64,000 bases of DNA from Paracoccaceae bacterium (GTDB lineage Bacteria; Pseudomonadota; Alphaproteobacteria; Rhodobacterales; Rhodobacteraceae): NCBI GenBank assembly GCA_020637675.1, contig JACKKD010000002.1, positions 930,001 to 994,000 on the forward strand. The letters are read 5' to 3'. Below are positions 23,839 through 32,387 of the stretch, piece after piece. The translations under genes were made by a program, and so were the position numbers. Position 1 is the stretch's first letter. Each line of letters begins with the position of its first letter. The notes below the pieces were generated by a model. It searched no databases. It was not told the DNA's origin and was given only the letters and a program-made list of their open reading frames with translations.

Positions 23839-26502
23839 ATGGATCGACCTGGCTCACGCCCCCATGCCGCCGAGATCGACGACTGCCTGCGGCGGCTTGA
23901 GGCGCCGGCCGAGGGGCTCGCGTCCGGCGAGGCCGCCCGGCGGTTGGCCGCGAATGGGCCGAACACGCTGCCGCTGCCACCCGGTCGGCCGGCGATCCTG
24001 CGTTTCCTGGCGCAGTTCCACAACGCGTTGATCTACGTGCTGCTCGCCTCCGCGGGCGTCACCGCGGCGCTCGGTCACTGGATCGATACCGGCGTCATCC
24101 TGGCCGTCGTCCTCATCAATGCGGTCGTGGGCTTTGTCCAGGAGGGCAAGGCCGAGACGGCAATGGCGGCTGTGCGGTCGCTGCTGGCGCCCCGCGCAGC
24201 GGTGCTTCGCGACGGGCGCCGGACCGGCATTCCCGCCGCCGAGGTCGTCGTCGGCGACATCGTGCTGCTGGAGGCGGGAGACCAGGTGCCGGCCGACCTT
24301 CGGCTGACCGCGCAGAGAGCGCTGCGGGTCCAGGAGGCGGTGCTTACCGGCGAATCCGTACCCACCGACAAGACCATCCTGCCCGTGGCCGAGGATGCGC
24401 CGCTGGGTGACCGCCGCTCGATGGCATACAGCGGCACGCTGGTGGTCGCCGGGGTCGGCCGCGGCGTCGTCGTTGCCACAGGCGAAGCGACCGAGATCGG
24501 CCGTGTCAGCGGGCTCCTGCGCGATGTCGAAACGTTGACGACGCCGCTCGTCGCGCAGATGAACCTCTTCGCGCGCTGGCTCACGGTGATGATCCTGCTC
24601 GTGGCGTCGGTGCTGCTGGCCTTCGGCTACGTCGTCGGGCACATGCCCTTCGGCGAGATATTCATGGCGGTCGTCGGTCTGACAGTGGCCGCCATTCCTG
24701 AGGGTCTTCCGGCCGTCCTCACCATCACGCTTGCGATCGGGGTGCAGGCGATGGCGCGCCGCCATGCGATCGTGCGCAAGCTTCCCGCGATCGAGACGCT
24801 AGGCGCGGTGTCGGTCATCTGCACAGACAAGACCGGGACGCTGACGCGAAATGAGATGATCGTCGGCGCGCTCGCGCTGGCGTCCGGCCGCCATTCGGTC
24901 GAGGGGGAAGGCTACGCGCCGACGGGCGCCATCACGCCCCCGCCGCATGTTTCAGGGCTGCACCGGGCGGCGCTTGCGGCGGCCTTGTGCAACGACGCCG
25001 CACTGCGCGACGCGGCCGGCGTCTGGACGGTCGAGGGCGATCCGATGGAGGGCGCCCTGCTGGCCTTCGCCGGCAAGACGCGCATGCGCGTGCAAGGTTG
25101 GCGGCGGCTGGACGAGATCCCCTTCGACGCGCAACACCGGTACATGGCCGTTCTTGCGGAACAGGCTGACGGCGAGCGGCGGGTTTTCGTGAAGGGCGCG
25201 CCGGAGCGGATCCTGCCGATGTGCCGGGACCTCGCCGGCGACGGCGACACCGTACCTCTCGACAGCGGTTACTGGCAGGCCGAGGTGCAGGCCATGGCGG
25301 CGGACGGCCAGCGCGTCCTGGCCCTGGCCGAGATGCGCGCGCGCACGGACGGTCTGGATGAGGATTCGGTCGAGGGAAACCTGACGCTGATCGGTCTCGT
25401 GGGCCTCATCGACCCGCCGCGCGCGGAAGCTGCCGCCGCCGTCGCCGAGTGCCGCCGCGCCGGGATCGCCGTCAAGATGATCACCGGCGATCACGCCGGC
25501 ACGGCTTCGGCGATCGGGCGGGCAATCGGCCTCGATGATCCCGACCGTGTCCTGACCGGGGCCGAAATCGAGACGATGAGCGACGCCGATCTGCGCGAGG
25601 CCGTGCGGCAGGTGGGCATCTTTGCCCGCGCCACACCCGAGCACAAGCTCCGGCTCGTCATCGCGCTCCAGTCGCTTGGCCTGACTGTGGCGATGACAGG
25701 CGACGGCGTGAACGACGCGCCCGCGCTCAAGCGCGCCGACGCCGGTGTGGCCATGGGCATAACCGGCTCCGAGGCCGCGAAGGAGGCAGCGGAGTTCGTG
25801 CTGACCGACGACAATTTCGCCTCGATCGTCGCGGCCGTGCGCGAGGGGCGAACGGTCTTCGACAACCTGCGCAAGGTGATCAGTTGGACCCTGCCGACGA
25901 ACGCCGGCGAGGCCGCGACGATCATGATCGCACTTCTTCTCGGGCTGGTGCTGCCGATCAGCCCGGTGCAGATTCTCTGGGTGAACCTCGTGACGGCCGC
26001 GACGCTCGGGCTTGCGCTCGCCTTCGAGCCCACCGAACCGGGGACCATGCGGCGTCCGCCGCGTCCACGCGCGGCGCCGCTTCTGACCGGCGAACTGGTG
26101 TGGCACGTACTCCTCGTCGGGGTGCTCTTCACGGCGGTCGTGTTCGGCCTCTTCGCCTATGCGACGGATCGCGGCTATCCGGTCGAACTTGCCCGCACCA
26201 TGTCGATGAACATGCTGGTGATCCTCGAGATATTTCACCTGTTCTTCATCCGGAACATCCATTCCACCTCTCTTACCATCGCCGCGGTCCGCGGCACCCG
26301 CGCGGTCTGGATCTGCCTCGCGATCACCGTGGCCGCACAGGTCGTGGCGACGTACCTCCCACTGGCGAACCTGGTGCTCGATACCAGGCCGGTCGCGGTG
26401 CCCGACGGTATGCTGATGGTCGCGCTCGGTGCGGTCTTCTTCGCCATCCTCGAAGTCGAGAAGCAGCTCCGCCTCATGCTTAAGCCGCGCGACCGCGCCT
26501 AG
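23839..26502 (+). CDS. P-type cation-transporting ATPase (P2-like)
   Basis: 887 residues from ATG 23839, with GGAGG ten bases upstream. The actuator motif is LTGESVPTDK, the phosphorylation site is D330 in DKTGTLT, and the hinge is TGDGVNDAPAL. M4 contains IPEGLPAVLT, as in Ca2+-type P2 pumps. In M6, WVNLVTAATLGLA carries Ala where SERCA-type pumps have a cation-binding Asp (WVNLVTDG). The N-terminal cation-ATPase domain (CLRRLEAPAEGLASGEAARR) and C-terminal helices are complete. A Ca2+ or monovalent-cation pump is possible, and the M6 change argues against simply calling it a calcium pump. Confidence 0.92.
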   Translation: MDRPGSRPHAAEIDDCLRRLEAPAEGLASGEAARRLAANGPNTLPLPPGRPAILRFLAQFHNALIYVLLASAGVTAALGHWIDTGVILAVVLINAVVGFVQEGKAETAMAAVRSLLAPRAAVLRDGRRTGIPAAEVVVGDIVLLEAGDQVPADLRLTAQRALRVQEAVLTGESVPTDKTILPVAEDAPLGDRRSMAYSGTLVVAGVGRGVVVATGEATEIGRVSGLLRDVETLTTPLVAQMNLFARWLTVMILLVASVLLAFGYVVGHMPFGEIFMAVVGLTVAAIPEGLPAVLTITLAIGVQAMARRHAIVRKLPAIETLGAVSVICTDKTGTLTRNEMIVGALALASGRHSVEGEGYAPTGAITPPPHVSGLHRAALAAALCNDAALRDAAGVWTVEGDPMEGALLAFAGKTRMRVQGWRRLDEIPFDAQHRYMAVLAEQADGERRVFVKGAPERILPMCRDLAGDGDTVPLDSGYWQAEVQAMAADGQRVLALAEMRARTDGLDEDSVEGNLTLIGLVGLIDPPRAEAAAAVAECRRAGIAVKMITGDHAGTASAIGRAIGLDDPDRVLTGAEIETMSDADLREAVRQVGIFARATPEHKLRLVIALQSLGLTVAMTGDGVNDAPALKRADAGVAMGITGSEAAKEAAEFVLTDDNFASIVAAVREGRTVFDNLRKVISWTLPTNAGEAATIMIALLLGLVLPISPVQILWVNLVTAATLGLALAFEPTEPGTMRRPPRPRAAPLLTGELVWHVLLVGVLFTAVVFGLFAYATDRGYPVELARTMSMNMLVILEIFHLFFIRNIHSTSLTIAAVRGTRAVWICLAITVAAQVVATYLPLANLVLDTRPVAVPDGMLMVALGAVFFAILEVEKQLRLMLKPRDRA

Positions 26503-26513
26503 CGGGTGCCGGA

Positions 26514-26540
26514 AACGCGCCGGGGGCCGGCCGGCGCGTT
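26514..26540 (+). terminator. Stem-loop after P-type ATPase gene
   Basis: A perfect ten-base stem, AACGCGCCGG with CCGGCGCGTT, and a seven-base loop, 11 bases after the stop codon. The T content after the stem is low. It probably ends the ATPase transcript before purM. Confidence 0.55.
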
Positions 26541-26615
26541 GTCGTCGTCGCGCTTATCCTGTATGCCGCGCCGAAACGGGCCCCAGCGGGCCGGCCGATG
26601 CAGGGGATGCGAGAG

Positions 26616-27662
26616 ATGACGGGGCAGAAGACCGGGCTGACCTATGCCGATGCGGGCGTCGACATTGACGCGGGCAATGCGCTCGTCGAGCGGATCAAGC
26701 CCGCCGCGAAGCGGACGAACAGGGCGGGCACCGTCGCCGGGCTCGGCGGCTTCGGCGCACTCTTCGACCTCAAGGCGGCGGGCTACCGCGACCCGGTTCT
26801 GGTCGCGGCGACCGACGGGGTGGGCACCAAGCTCAGGATCGCCATCGACACCGGAAACGTGGACACGATCGGCATCGACCTCGTCGCCATGTGCGTGAAC
26901 GACCTCGTCTGCCAGGGGGCGGAACCCCTGTTCTTCCTGGACTATTTCGCCACGGGCAAGCTCGACGTGGATCAGGCCGCCCGGATCATCGAGGGGATCG
27001 CGGAGGGATGCGCGCAGTCCGGATGCGCGCTCGTCGGCGGCGAAACGGCCGAGATGCCGGGGATGTATCATCGCGGCGACTTCGATCTGGCCGGCTTCGC
27101 GGTGGGCGCGATGGAACGCGGCCGCGACCTGCCGCGCGACGTCGCCGAGGGCGACCTGCTTCTCGGCCTCGCCTCGAACGGCGTCCATTCCAACGGCTAT
27201 TCCTTCGTCCGCAAGGTGGTGGAGCTTTCGGGCCTTGCCTGGCCGGCGCCAGCGCCCTTCGGGCCAGGCCCGCTCGGGGAGGAACTGCTGGCGCCGACGC
27301 GCCTCTATGTGCGCCCCGCGCTGGCGGCGATCCGGGCGGGCGGGGTCCATGCGCTGGCCCATATCACCGGCGGCGGTCTCACTGAGAACCTGCCGCGCGT
27401 GCTTCCGCAAGGTCTCGGCGCCGAGATCGACCTTGCCGCCTGGGACCTGCCGCCGGTCTTCCGCTGGCTGGCGGAGACCGCCGGCATGGCGGAGGCCGAG
27501 CTTCTCACGACCTTCAACTGCGGCATCGGCATGATCGCCGTGGTGGCGCCCGACCGTGTGGCCGACCTCCGGCTCGCGCTCGAGGCGGAGGGCGAGACGG
27601 TGACGGAGATCGGTTGCGTCACGAAAGGGCAGGGGGTCGCCTATCGCGGCCGCCTCCTGTGA
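26616..27662 (+). CDS. purM: Phosphoribosylformylglycinamidine cyclo-ligase
   Basis: 348 residues from ATG 26616 (AGGGG about ten bases upstream; in-frame ATGs at 26598 and 26607 are possible). It converts FGAM to AIR with ATP, the fifth step of purine synthesis. It has the family start LTYADAGVDIDAGNALVERI, the glycine-rich LGGFGALFDL, VAATDGVGTKL, and GGETAEMPGMY. The stop overlaps the GTG of purN, giving translational coupling. Confidence 0.96.
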   Translation: MTGQKTGLTYADAGVDIDAGNALVERIKPAAKRTNRAGTVAGLGGFGALFDLKAAGYRDPVLVAATDGVGTKLRIAIDTGNVDTIGIDLVAMCVNDLVCQGAEPLFFLDYFATGKLDVDQAARIIEGIAEGCAQSGCALVGGETAEMPGMYHRGDFDLAGFAVGAMERGRDLPRDVAEGDLLLGLASNGVHSNGYSFVRKVVELSGLAWPAPAPFGPGPLGEELLAPTRLYVRPALAAIRAGGVHALAHITGGGLTENLPRVLPQGLGAEIDLAAWDLPPVFRWLAETAGMAEAELLTTFNCGIGMIAVVAPDRVADLRLALEAEGETVTEIGCVTKGQGVAYRGRLL

Positions 27663-28246
27663 AGCGCGTCGCCATCCTGATTTCGGGGGGCGGATCGAAC
27701 ATGGTCGCCCTCGTCCGCAGCATGACCGGCGACCACCCCGCACGCCCGGTCCTGGTCGTCTCGAACGATCCCGCGGCGGCCGGGCTGACGCGGGCGCGCG
27801 AGCTGGGGGTGGCGACCGCCACCGTCGATCACCGACCCTTCGGCCGCGATCGCGCCGCCTTCGAGGCCGAACTTCTGAAGCCCATCCTCGCGGCGGAGCC
27901 GGACATCCTCTGCCTTGCCGGGTTCATGCGGGTGCTGACACCCGGCTTCGTCGAACGCTTCCGCGGACGGCTGCTGAACATCCATCCCTCGCTCCTGCCG
28001 AAATACCCCGGCCTCGACACCCACCGGCGCGCGCTCGACGCTGGCGACGCGGAGGCTGGCTGCACCGTCCACGAGGTCACGCCCGAACTGGACGCGGGCC
28101 CGATCCTCGGCCAGGCGCGGGTGCCCGTCCTGCCCGGCGACACGGCCGATACGCTGGCCCGGCGGGTGCTTGCGAAGGAGCACGTGCTCTATCCCGCCGT
28201 GCTGCGCCGCATTGCGGCGGGCGACCGCACACCCGTCCTGCTTTAG
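27659..28246 (+). CDS. purN: Phosphoribosylglycinamide formyltransferase
   Basis: 195 residues from GTG 27659, which overlaps the purM stop. It opens KRVAILISGGGSNMVAL. The folate/catalytic region reads CLAGFMRVLTPGFV, then RLLNIHPSLLPKYPGLDTH (catalytic Asn-His), and VTPELDAGPILGQ with the catalytic Asp. It transfers the formyl group of 10-formyl-THF to GAR, the third purine step. The purM-purN order is common in proteobacteria. Confidence 0.96.
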   Translation: MKRVAILISGGGSNMVALVRSMTGDHPARPVLVVSNDPAAAGLTRARELGVATATVDHRPFGRDRAAFEAELLKPILAAEPDILCLAGFMRVLTPGFVERFRGRLLNIHPSLLPKYPGLDTHRRALDAGDAEAGCTVHEVTPELDAGPILGQARVPVLPGDTADTLARRVLAKEHVLYPAVLRRIAAGDRTPVLL

Positions 28247-28406
28247 GACCGTCCGCGCGCCTGCACAAATCGGCGAGGCTTGTGGCAATTGAACCCGGGC
28301 CGGGGTAGGCATCGGCCGCCTTCCTCCCGGCCCCTTTCCTTTCCGCCGCGGGTCGCCTAAGAGGGCGGAATTCCTGCGGGATACCCCCGCGCCTGACGGA
28401 CCATCC

Positions 28407-29561
28407 ATGCGCACGATAACCACGACCGAAGACCTTGCCCGGTTCTGCGACGCCGCCAAGACAGGCCCCTACGTCACGATAGACACGGAATTTCTTCGGG
28501 AGCGGACCTATTACTCCAGGCTCTGCCTGATCCAGATGGCGCTTCCCGGCGCGGAGGGAGAGGCCGTGCTGGTCGATCCGCTGAGCGGCAAGCTCTCGAT
28601 GGAGCCGCTCTACGACCTCTTCCGCCACGAGGCGACGGTGAAGGTGTTCCACGCCGCGCGGCAGGATCTGGAAATCTTCTTCGTCGAAGGCAAGGTCTTC
28701 CCGACACCGCTCTTCGACACGCAGATTGCCGCGATGGTTTGCGGCTTCGGCGAGCAGGTGGGCTACGAGACCCTGGTCAGGAAGATCGCCCGGGCGAGCC
28801 TCGACAAGACCTCGCGCTTCACCGACTGGTCGCGCCGCCCGCTCTCCGAGGCTCAGAAGACCTATGCGCTCGCCGATGTGACCCACCTCCGCGTGATCTA
28901 CGAATTCCTCGCGAAGGAGCTCGCACGCACCGGCCGGCAGAAATGGGTGGAGGAGGAGCTTGCGATCCTTCTCGATCCCGAAACCTACATCACCCGTCCT
29001 GAAGAGGCCTGGCTGCGCGTCAAGACCCGCACGACGTCGGGTCGTTTCCTGGCTATCGTGCGCGAACTCGCCCGGTTCCGCGAGGAATACGCCCAGGCCC
29101 GGAACGTGCCCCGTTCCCGGGTCTTCAAGGACGACGCGCTTCTGGAGCTTGCCTCGACCAAGCCCACGACGCTGGAGGAACTCGGCCGGTCGCGCCTGCT
29201 TCTGCGCGAGGGCAGGAAGCCCGAGATCGCCGAGGGAATCCTTGCGGCGGTGACGGCGGGGCTCGCCGTGAAGCCCGAGGACTGCCCGAAGGTCGAGGGC
29301 GACCGCGATCCCGGCCAGGTCGATTCGGCGCTGGCCGACCTTCTGCGGGTTCTCCTGAAGGCGAAGTCGGAAAGCGCGGGCGTCGCACAGAAGCTCATCG
29401 CCACTTCCTCGGACCTTGACGCGCTCGCGGCCGGCGATCGGTCGGTGGTGGCGTTGAAAGGGTGGCGCGGCGAGGTCTTCGGCGCCGACGCGCTGAGGCT
29501 CTGCAAGGGCGAGATAGCGCTTTCCGCGAAGGGCGGCGCGGTGCGGGTCGTCTCCGTCTGA
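28407..29561 (+). CDS. rnd: Ribonuclease D
   Basis: A 384-residue 3'-5' exoribonuclease of tRNA maturation. The DEDDy catalytic residues are visible: D26 and E28 in TIDTEFL, D87 in HAARQDLEIF, and Y153 with D157 in TYALADVTHL. One or two HRDC-type helical domains follow from about residue 200 (VPRSRVFKDDALLELA). It has its own 160-base upstream region. It is convergent with the lipoprotein gene six bases downstream. Confidence 0.95.
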   Translation: MRTITTTEDLARFCDAAKTGPYVTIDTEFLRERTYYSRLCLIQMALPGAEGEAVLVDPLSGKLSMEPLYDLFRHEATVKVFHAARQDLEIFFVEGKVFPTPLFDTQIAAMVCGFGEQVGYETLVRKIARASLDKTSRFTDWSRRPLSEAQKTYALADVTHLRVIYEFLAKELARTGRQKWVEEELAILLDPETYITRPEEAWLRVKTRTTSGRFLAIVRELARFREEYAQARNVPRSRVFKDDALLELASTKPTTLEELGRSRLLLREGRKPEIAEGILAAVTAGLAVKPEDCPKVEGDRDPGQVDSALADLLRVLLKAKSESAGVAQKLIATSSDLDALAAGDRSVVALKGWRGEVFGADALRLCKGEIALSAKGGAVRVVSV

Positions 29562-29567
29562 GGGCGG

Positions 29568-30041
29568 TCAGCGCCGGCTCGACCGGCTGTTTCCGGCCCC
29601 GAGGACGACGATCTGGGTGATGTTCGCCAGCTTGATGTCGGAGAGGTAGGCCGCGGCCGTGACCTCGCGCGACTGCGGCGTGGAGACGCGCGCAGGCCCG
29701 CGCGGCTGATCCACCACGAACCGGTAGGTCAGCACGCCGTCGACCGGCTCGCCGTTGTTCTCGGCCACCAGCGCCGCATCCCACCATCCTTGCGTCGGCG
29801 GCAGGCCTGCCGCCCGCACGATGGCCCCGCCCGGCTGGCGCGCCACCTCCATCTCGGTGACCTCGGCCACGAGGATGCGCGGGTCGTCGGGCCGTCCCGG
29901 CACGGCGGGTTCCGTTACGGCCACCGCTGCGGGCTGCGACCGGCCGAACCAGTTGAACGGGTTGAGCCGGCTTTCGCGGATGCGCCCGCATCCCGCCAGC
30001 ACCAGCGCGAGGATCAGAAGTCCGCTGACAGGCAGTCTCAT
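29568..30041 (-). CDS. Small lipoprotein of unknown function
   Basis: 157 residues. The signal peptide ends in a lipobox, VLAGC, with the lipidated Cys at residue 18. The mature domain contains WWDAALVAENNGEPVDGVLTY and ends in a Ser/Arg-rich tail. I do not recognise a functional domain. It is probably anchored in the outer or inner membrane facing the periplasm. It is convergent with rnd and divergent from the SufE gene. Confidence 0.8.
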   Translation of the reverse strand: MRLPVSGLLILALVLAGCGRIRESRLNPFNWFGRSQPAAVAVTEPAVPGRPDDPRILVAEVTEMEVARQPGGAIVRAAGLPPTQGWWDAALVAENNGEPVDGVLTYRFVVDQPRGPARVSTPQSREVTAAAYLSDIKLANITQIVVLGAGNSRSSRR

Positions 30042-30167
30042 CTTTCGGCCGCTCCCTACCCAGGTCCCCGACTGGGTAGCCCATTCGGGCCGCGCTGAAA
30101 AGAGCGGGCGTCACTGGACGTTGCGCGGCCGAGCGACTAGGTGGTGAGGGCGAGCCGGAGACAGAGC

Positions 30168-30593
30168 ATGGCCACCGAAGCCTTCGAGGAGATCGTCGAG
30201 ACCTTCGACTTCCTGGACGACTGGGAGGACCGCTACCGCCATGTGATCGAGCTTGGCAAGGCGATGCCCGCGCTCGACGAGGCGGTGAAGGTGCCGGCGA
30301 CGAAGGTGGAGGGCTGCGCGAGCCAGGTCTGGCTCCTGCCGCAAATCGCCGGGAGGGGGCCGGATGCACGCTTCGACTTCCGGGGCGACAGCGACGCGAT
30401 GATCGTCCGCGGGCTGATCGCGATCCTGCACGCGCTCTACTCGGGCCTCTCCGCGAGAGAGGCGTCCGCCGTGGACGCGCAGGCGGAACTCGCCCGGCTC
30501 GGGCTCGACGAACACCTCTCGTCGCAGCGTTCGAACGGCCTCCGCGCGATGGTCGGGCGGCTGCGGAAGCTTGCCTCCGAGGCCGCCGGTTGA
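30168..30593 (+). CDS. SufE family sulfur acceptor protein
   Basis: 141 residues from ATG 30168, with GGAG in the ribosome-binding site. It contains FDFLDDWEDRYRHVIELG, KVPATKVEGCASQVWL with the sulfur-accepting Cys, and SSQRSNGLRAMVGRL near the C-terminus. These match SufE, which takes persulfide from the cysteine desulfurase SufS for Fe-S cluster assembly. No other suf gene is in the window. The stop is seven bases from a convergent gene. Confidence 0.93.
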   Translation: MATEAFEEIVETFDFLDDWEDRYRHVIELGKAMPALDEAVKVPATKVEGCASQVWLLPQIAGRGPDARFDFRGDSDAMIVRGLIAILHALYSGLSAREASAVDAQAELARLGLDEHLSSQRSNGLRAMVGRLRKLASEAAG

Positions 30594-30600
30594 CGCCGGC

Positions 30601-31227
30601 TCAGAGCCGCGCCAGCGCCGGCGAGAGGTCCCCGTAGCCGGTGAACCGCCTCTCGTAGGCAAGGCCCAGCCTCGCCGCGCACTCCCGCGCCTTCGCGTCC
30701 AGCGCCGGGTCTTCCGTCTGGGCTTGGTAGACCAGCTTTTCGTAGTTGCCGAACATCATCGGGATCAGTTCCGGATGGCGGTCGAAGCCCATCGGCCGCC
30801 AGACGAAGGCGTCGAACTGGCGGCAGAGGAAGTCGGTCAGGTAGAAGGCAGTCGCCTCCTCGCGGGCGGCGAAGGCGGCGTTGCCCTCGAAGAAGGAATA
30901 GCAGTGCGGCCCCTCGACCATCTCGACGCCAAGGGCATCGCAGCGTTCCTTCAGCCTCCCGCCCGTGCCGCAGTCGGCGTAGACGACGAAGATGCCGTCG
31001 TACTCCTCCCGGTGCCTGATGACCGCTGCCTCGACCGCCTCGGTGATCCGGTCGGGCCAGAGATGCAGGTTGGCGGGCAGGCAGGTCAGGTCGAGATGAT
31101 CCCAGCCGTTCGCGGCCTTCAGGTCGAGAATCTCGCGCGCGAGCGCCCCGCAGGCGATCAGGAGTATCCGCCCGCGATGCGCGGGCGCGAGGCCCGCCTC
31201 GCTCAGCGTCCGGTCGTCGGGCAGCAT
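30601..31227 (-). CDS. DUF1638 protein of the corrinoid methyltransfer neighbourhood
   Basis: 208 residues from ATG 31227. Conserved features include RILLIACGALAREI, VVYADCGTGGRL and VEGPHCYSFFEG, each with a Cys or His that could bind metal. DUF1638 proteins are repeatedly found beside corrinoid proteins and methyltransferases, but their function is unknown. The ATG overlaps the stop of a 61-residue membrane protein gene, which itself follows the corrinoid protein gene. A role in corrinoid protein maturation or activation is an inference from that context. Confidence 0.85.
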   Translation of the reverse strand: MLPDDRTLSEAGLAPAHRGRILLIACGALAREILDLKAANGWDHLDLTCLPANLHLWPDRITEAVEAAVIRHREEYDGIFVVYADCGTGGRLKERCDALGVEMVEGPHCYSFFEGNAAFAAREEATAFYLTDFLCRQFDAFVWRPMGFDRHPELIPMMFGNYEKLVYQAQTEDPALDAKARECAARLGLAYERRFTGYGDLSPALARL

Positions 31228-31412
31228 CAGCGCCGCCCCCCTGCGCGCGCTGCCGACACGAGCCGGACGGCGAGTGCAAGGGCCAGCGCGGCGAGTGCGG
31301 CCCCGCCGATGCCCGCAGGGGCGAGCCAGCCCAGGGTCGAAACCGCTGCCACCGTCATCGCGGCGGCGAGGATCACTCCGGCGAGAATCGCGGCAAGACG
31401 TGCGTGGGTCAT
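31227..31412 (-). CDS. 61-residue hydrophobic protein between corrinoid and DUF1638 genes
   Basis: A short gene with an excellent ribosome-binding site: GGAGG seven bases before ATG 31412. It encodes two hydrophobic segments (about residues 5-27 and 33-53) joined by a Gly/Pro turn, ending ARAGGRR. The stop overlaps the DUF1638 start, so the two are probably co-translated. No domain is recognised. It could be a membrane anchor or subunit for the partner proteins. Confidence 0.7.
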   Translation of the reverse strand: MTHARLAAILAGVILAAAMTVAAVSTLGWLAPAGIGGAALAALALALAVRLVSAARAGGRR

Positions 31413-31521
31413 TTCCGCCTCCTTCCGCCCCGATGTGGGGGCGCGGGCAGGGCTTGTGAAGACGCGAACGGCCCCGAGCCGGGGGCTGCGGGGCCGCCAT
31501 CATTCTCCGTGCGGGCCCGGA

Positions 31522-32223
31522 TCAGCCGGCCGAGAGCTTGTTGTGCTTGCGTGCCATGAAGTCCTTGGCGGTCTGGACGGCGACCGCGGCATCGCGGCAA
31601 TAGGCGTCCGCGCCGATCGCCCGGCCGAATTCCTCGTTGAGCGGCGCGCCGCCGACCAGCACGATGAAATCCTCGCGCATGCCCTTTTCCTTCATCGTGT
31701 CGATCACGACCTTCATGTAGGGCATCGTCGTGGTCAGAAGCGCCGACATGCCGAGGATGTCGGCATCCTCGCGCTCCAGCGCCTCGAGGTATTTTTCGAC
31801 CGGGTTGTTGATGCCGAGGTCCACGACCTCGAAACCCGCGCCCTCCATCATCATGCCGACAAGGTTCTTGCCGATGTCGTGGATGTCGCCCTTGACGGTG
31901 CCGATCACCATCTTGCCGACCTTCGGTGCGCCGGTCTCGGCCAGCAGCGGCTTGAGGATCGCCATCCCCGCCTTCATCGCGTTGGCGGCCAGCAGCACTT
32001 CCGGCACGAAGAGGATGCCGTCGCGGAAATCGGCGCCGACGATGGTCATGCCGGCGACCAGCGCCTTGGTCAGCACGTCGTAGGGGGCCCAGCCGCGGTC
32101 CAGAAGGATGCGCACGCCCTCCTCGATCTCTTCCTTGAGACCGTCGTAGAGGTCGTCGTGCATCTGAAGCACAAGCTCTTCGTCGTCGAGCTCGCTCAGG
32201 ATGATGTCGTTGTCGTCGGCCAT
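31522..32223 (-). CDS. Corrinoid (B12-binding) methyltransferase protein, MtbC-like
   Basis: 233 residues from ATG 32223, chosen because AGGAG lies eight bases upstream; ATG 32229 is too close to it. The N-terminal four-helix cap has LKEEIEEGVRILLDRGWAPYD and FVPEVLLAANAMKAGM. The Rossmann domain carries DIHDIGKN, whose His is the lower cobalt ligand of base-off B12. Such proteins shuttle methyl groups from methylated amines or betaines to a second methyltransferase. The likely partner is the methyltransferase at 33554-34567, not immediately adjacent. Activation may need the DUF1638 protein. Confidence 0.93.
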   Translation of the reverse strand: MADDNDIILSELDDEELVLQMHDDLYDGLKEEIEEGVRILLDRGWAPYDVLTKALVAGMTIVGADFRDGILFVPEVLLAANAMKAGMAILKPLLAETGAPKVGKMVIGTVKGDIHDIGKNLVGMMMEGAGFEVVDLGINNPVEKYLEALEREDADILGMSALLTTTMPYMKVVIDTMKEKGMREDFIVLVGGAPLNEEFGRAIGADAYCRDAAVAVQTAKDFMARKHNKLSAG

Positions 32224-32387
32224 GGGCATGTCTCCTGACGGTCCTGATAGCGTATTTGCGGCGGGATCGCCGCGTTCACTTGGCGAATTGCGACATGGGC
32301 GGCACCTGCGGCGACGCGGAACGAGATGACGCGCCCCGCGCCCGGCGGGACTTGCGCAATGTTCCTGAAATGTTCTATGCCTGCTGC

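Noticed and set aside
32370..32387. Earlier ATG (MFYACC) for the radical SAM protein
   Set aside because: Six extra residues add nothing to the fold, and ATG 32388 starts nearer the family pattern; not excluded.
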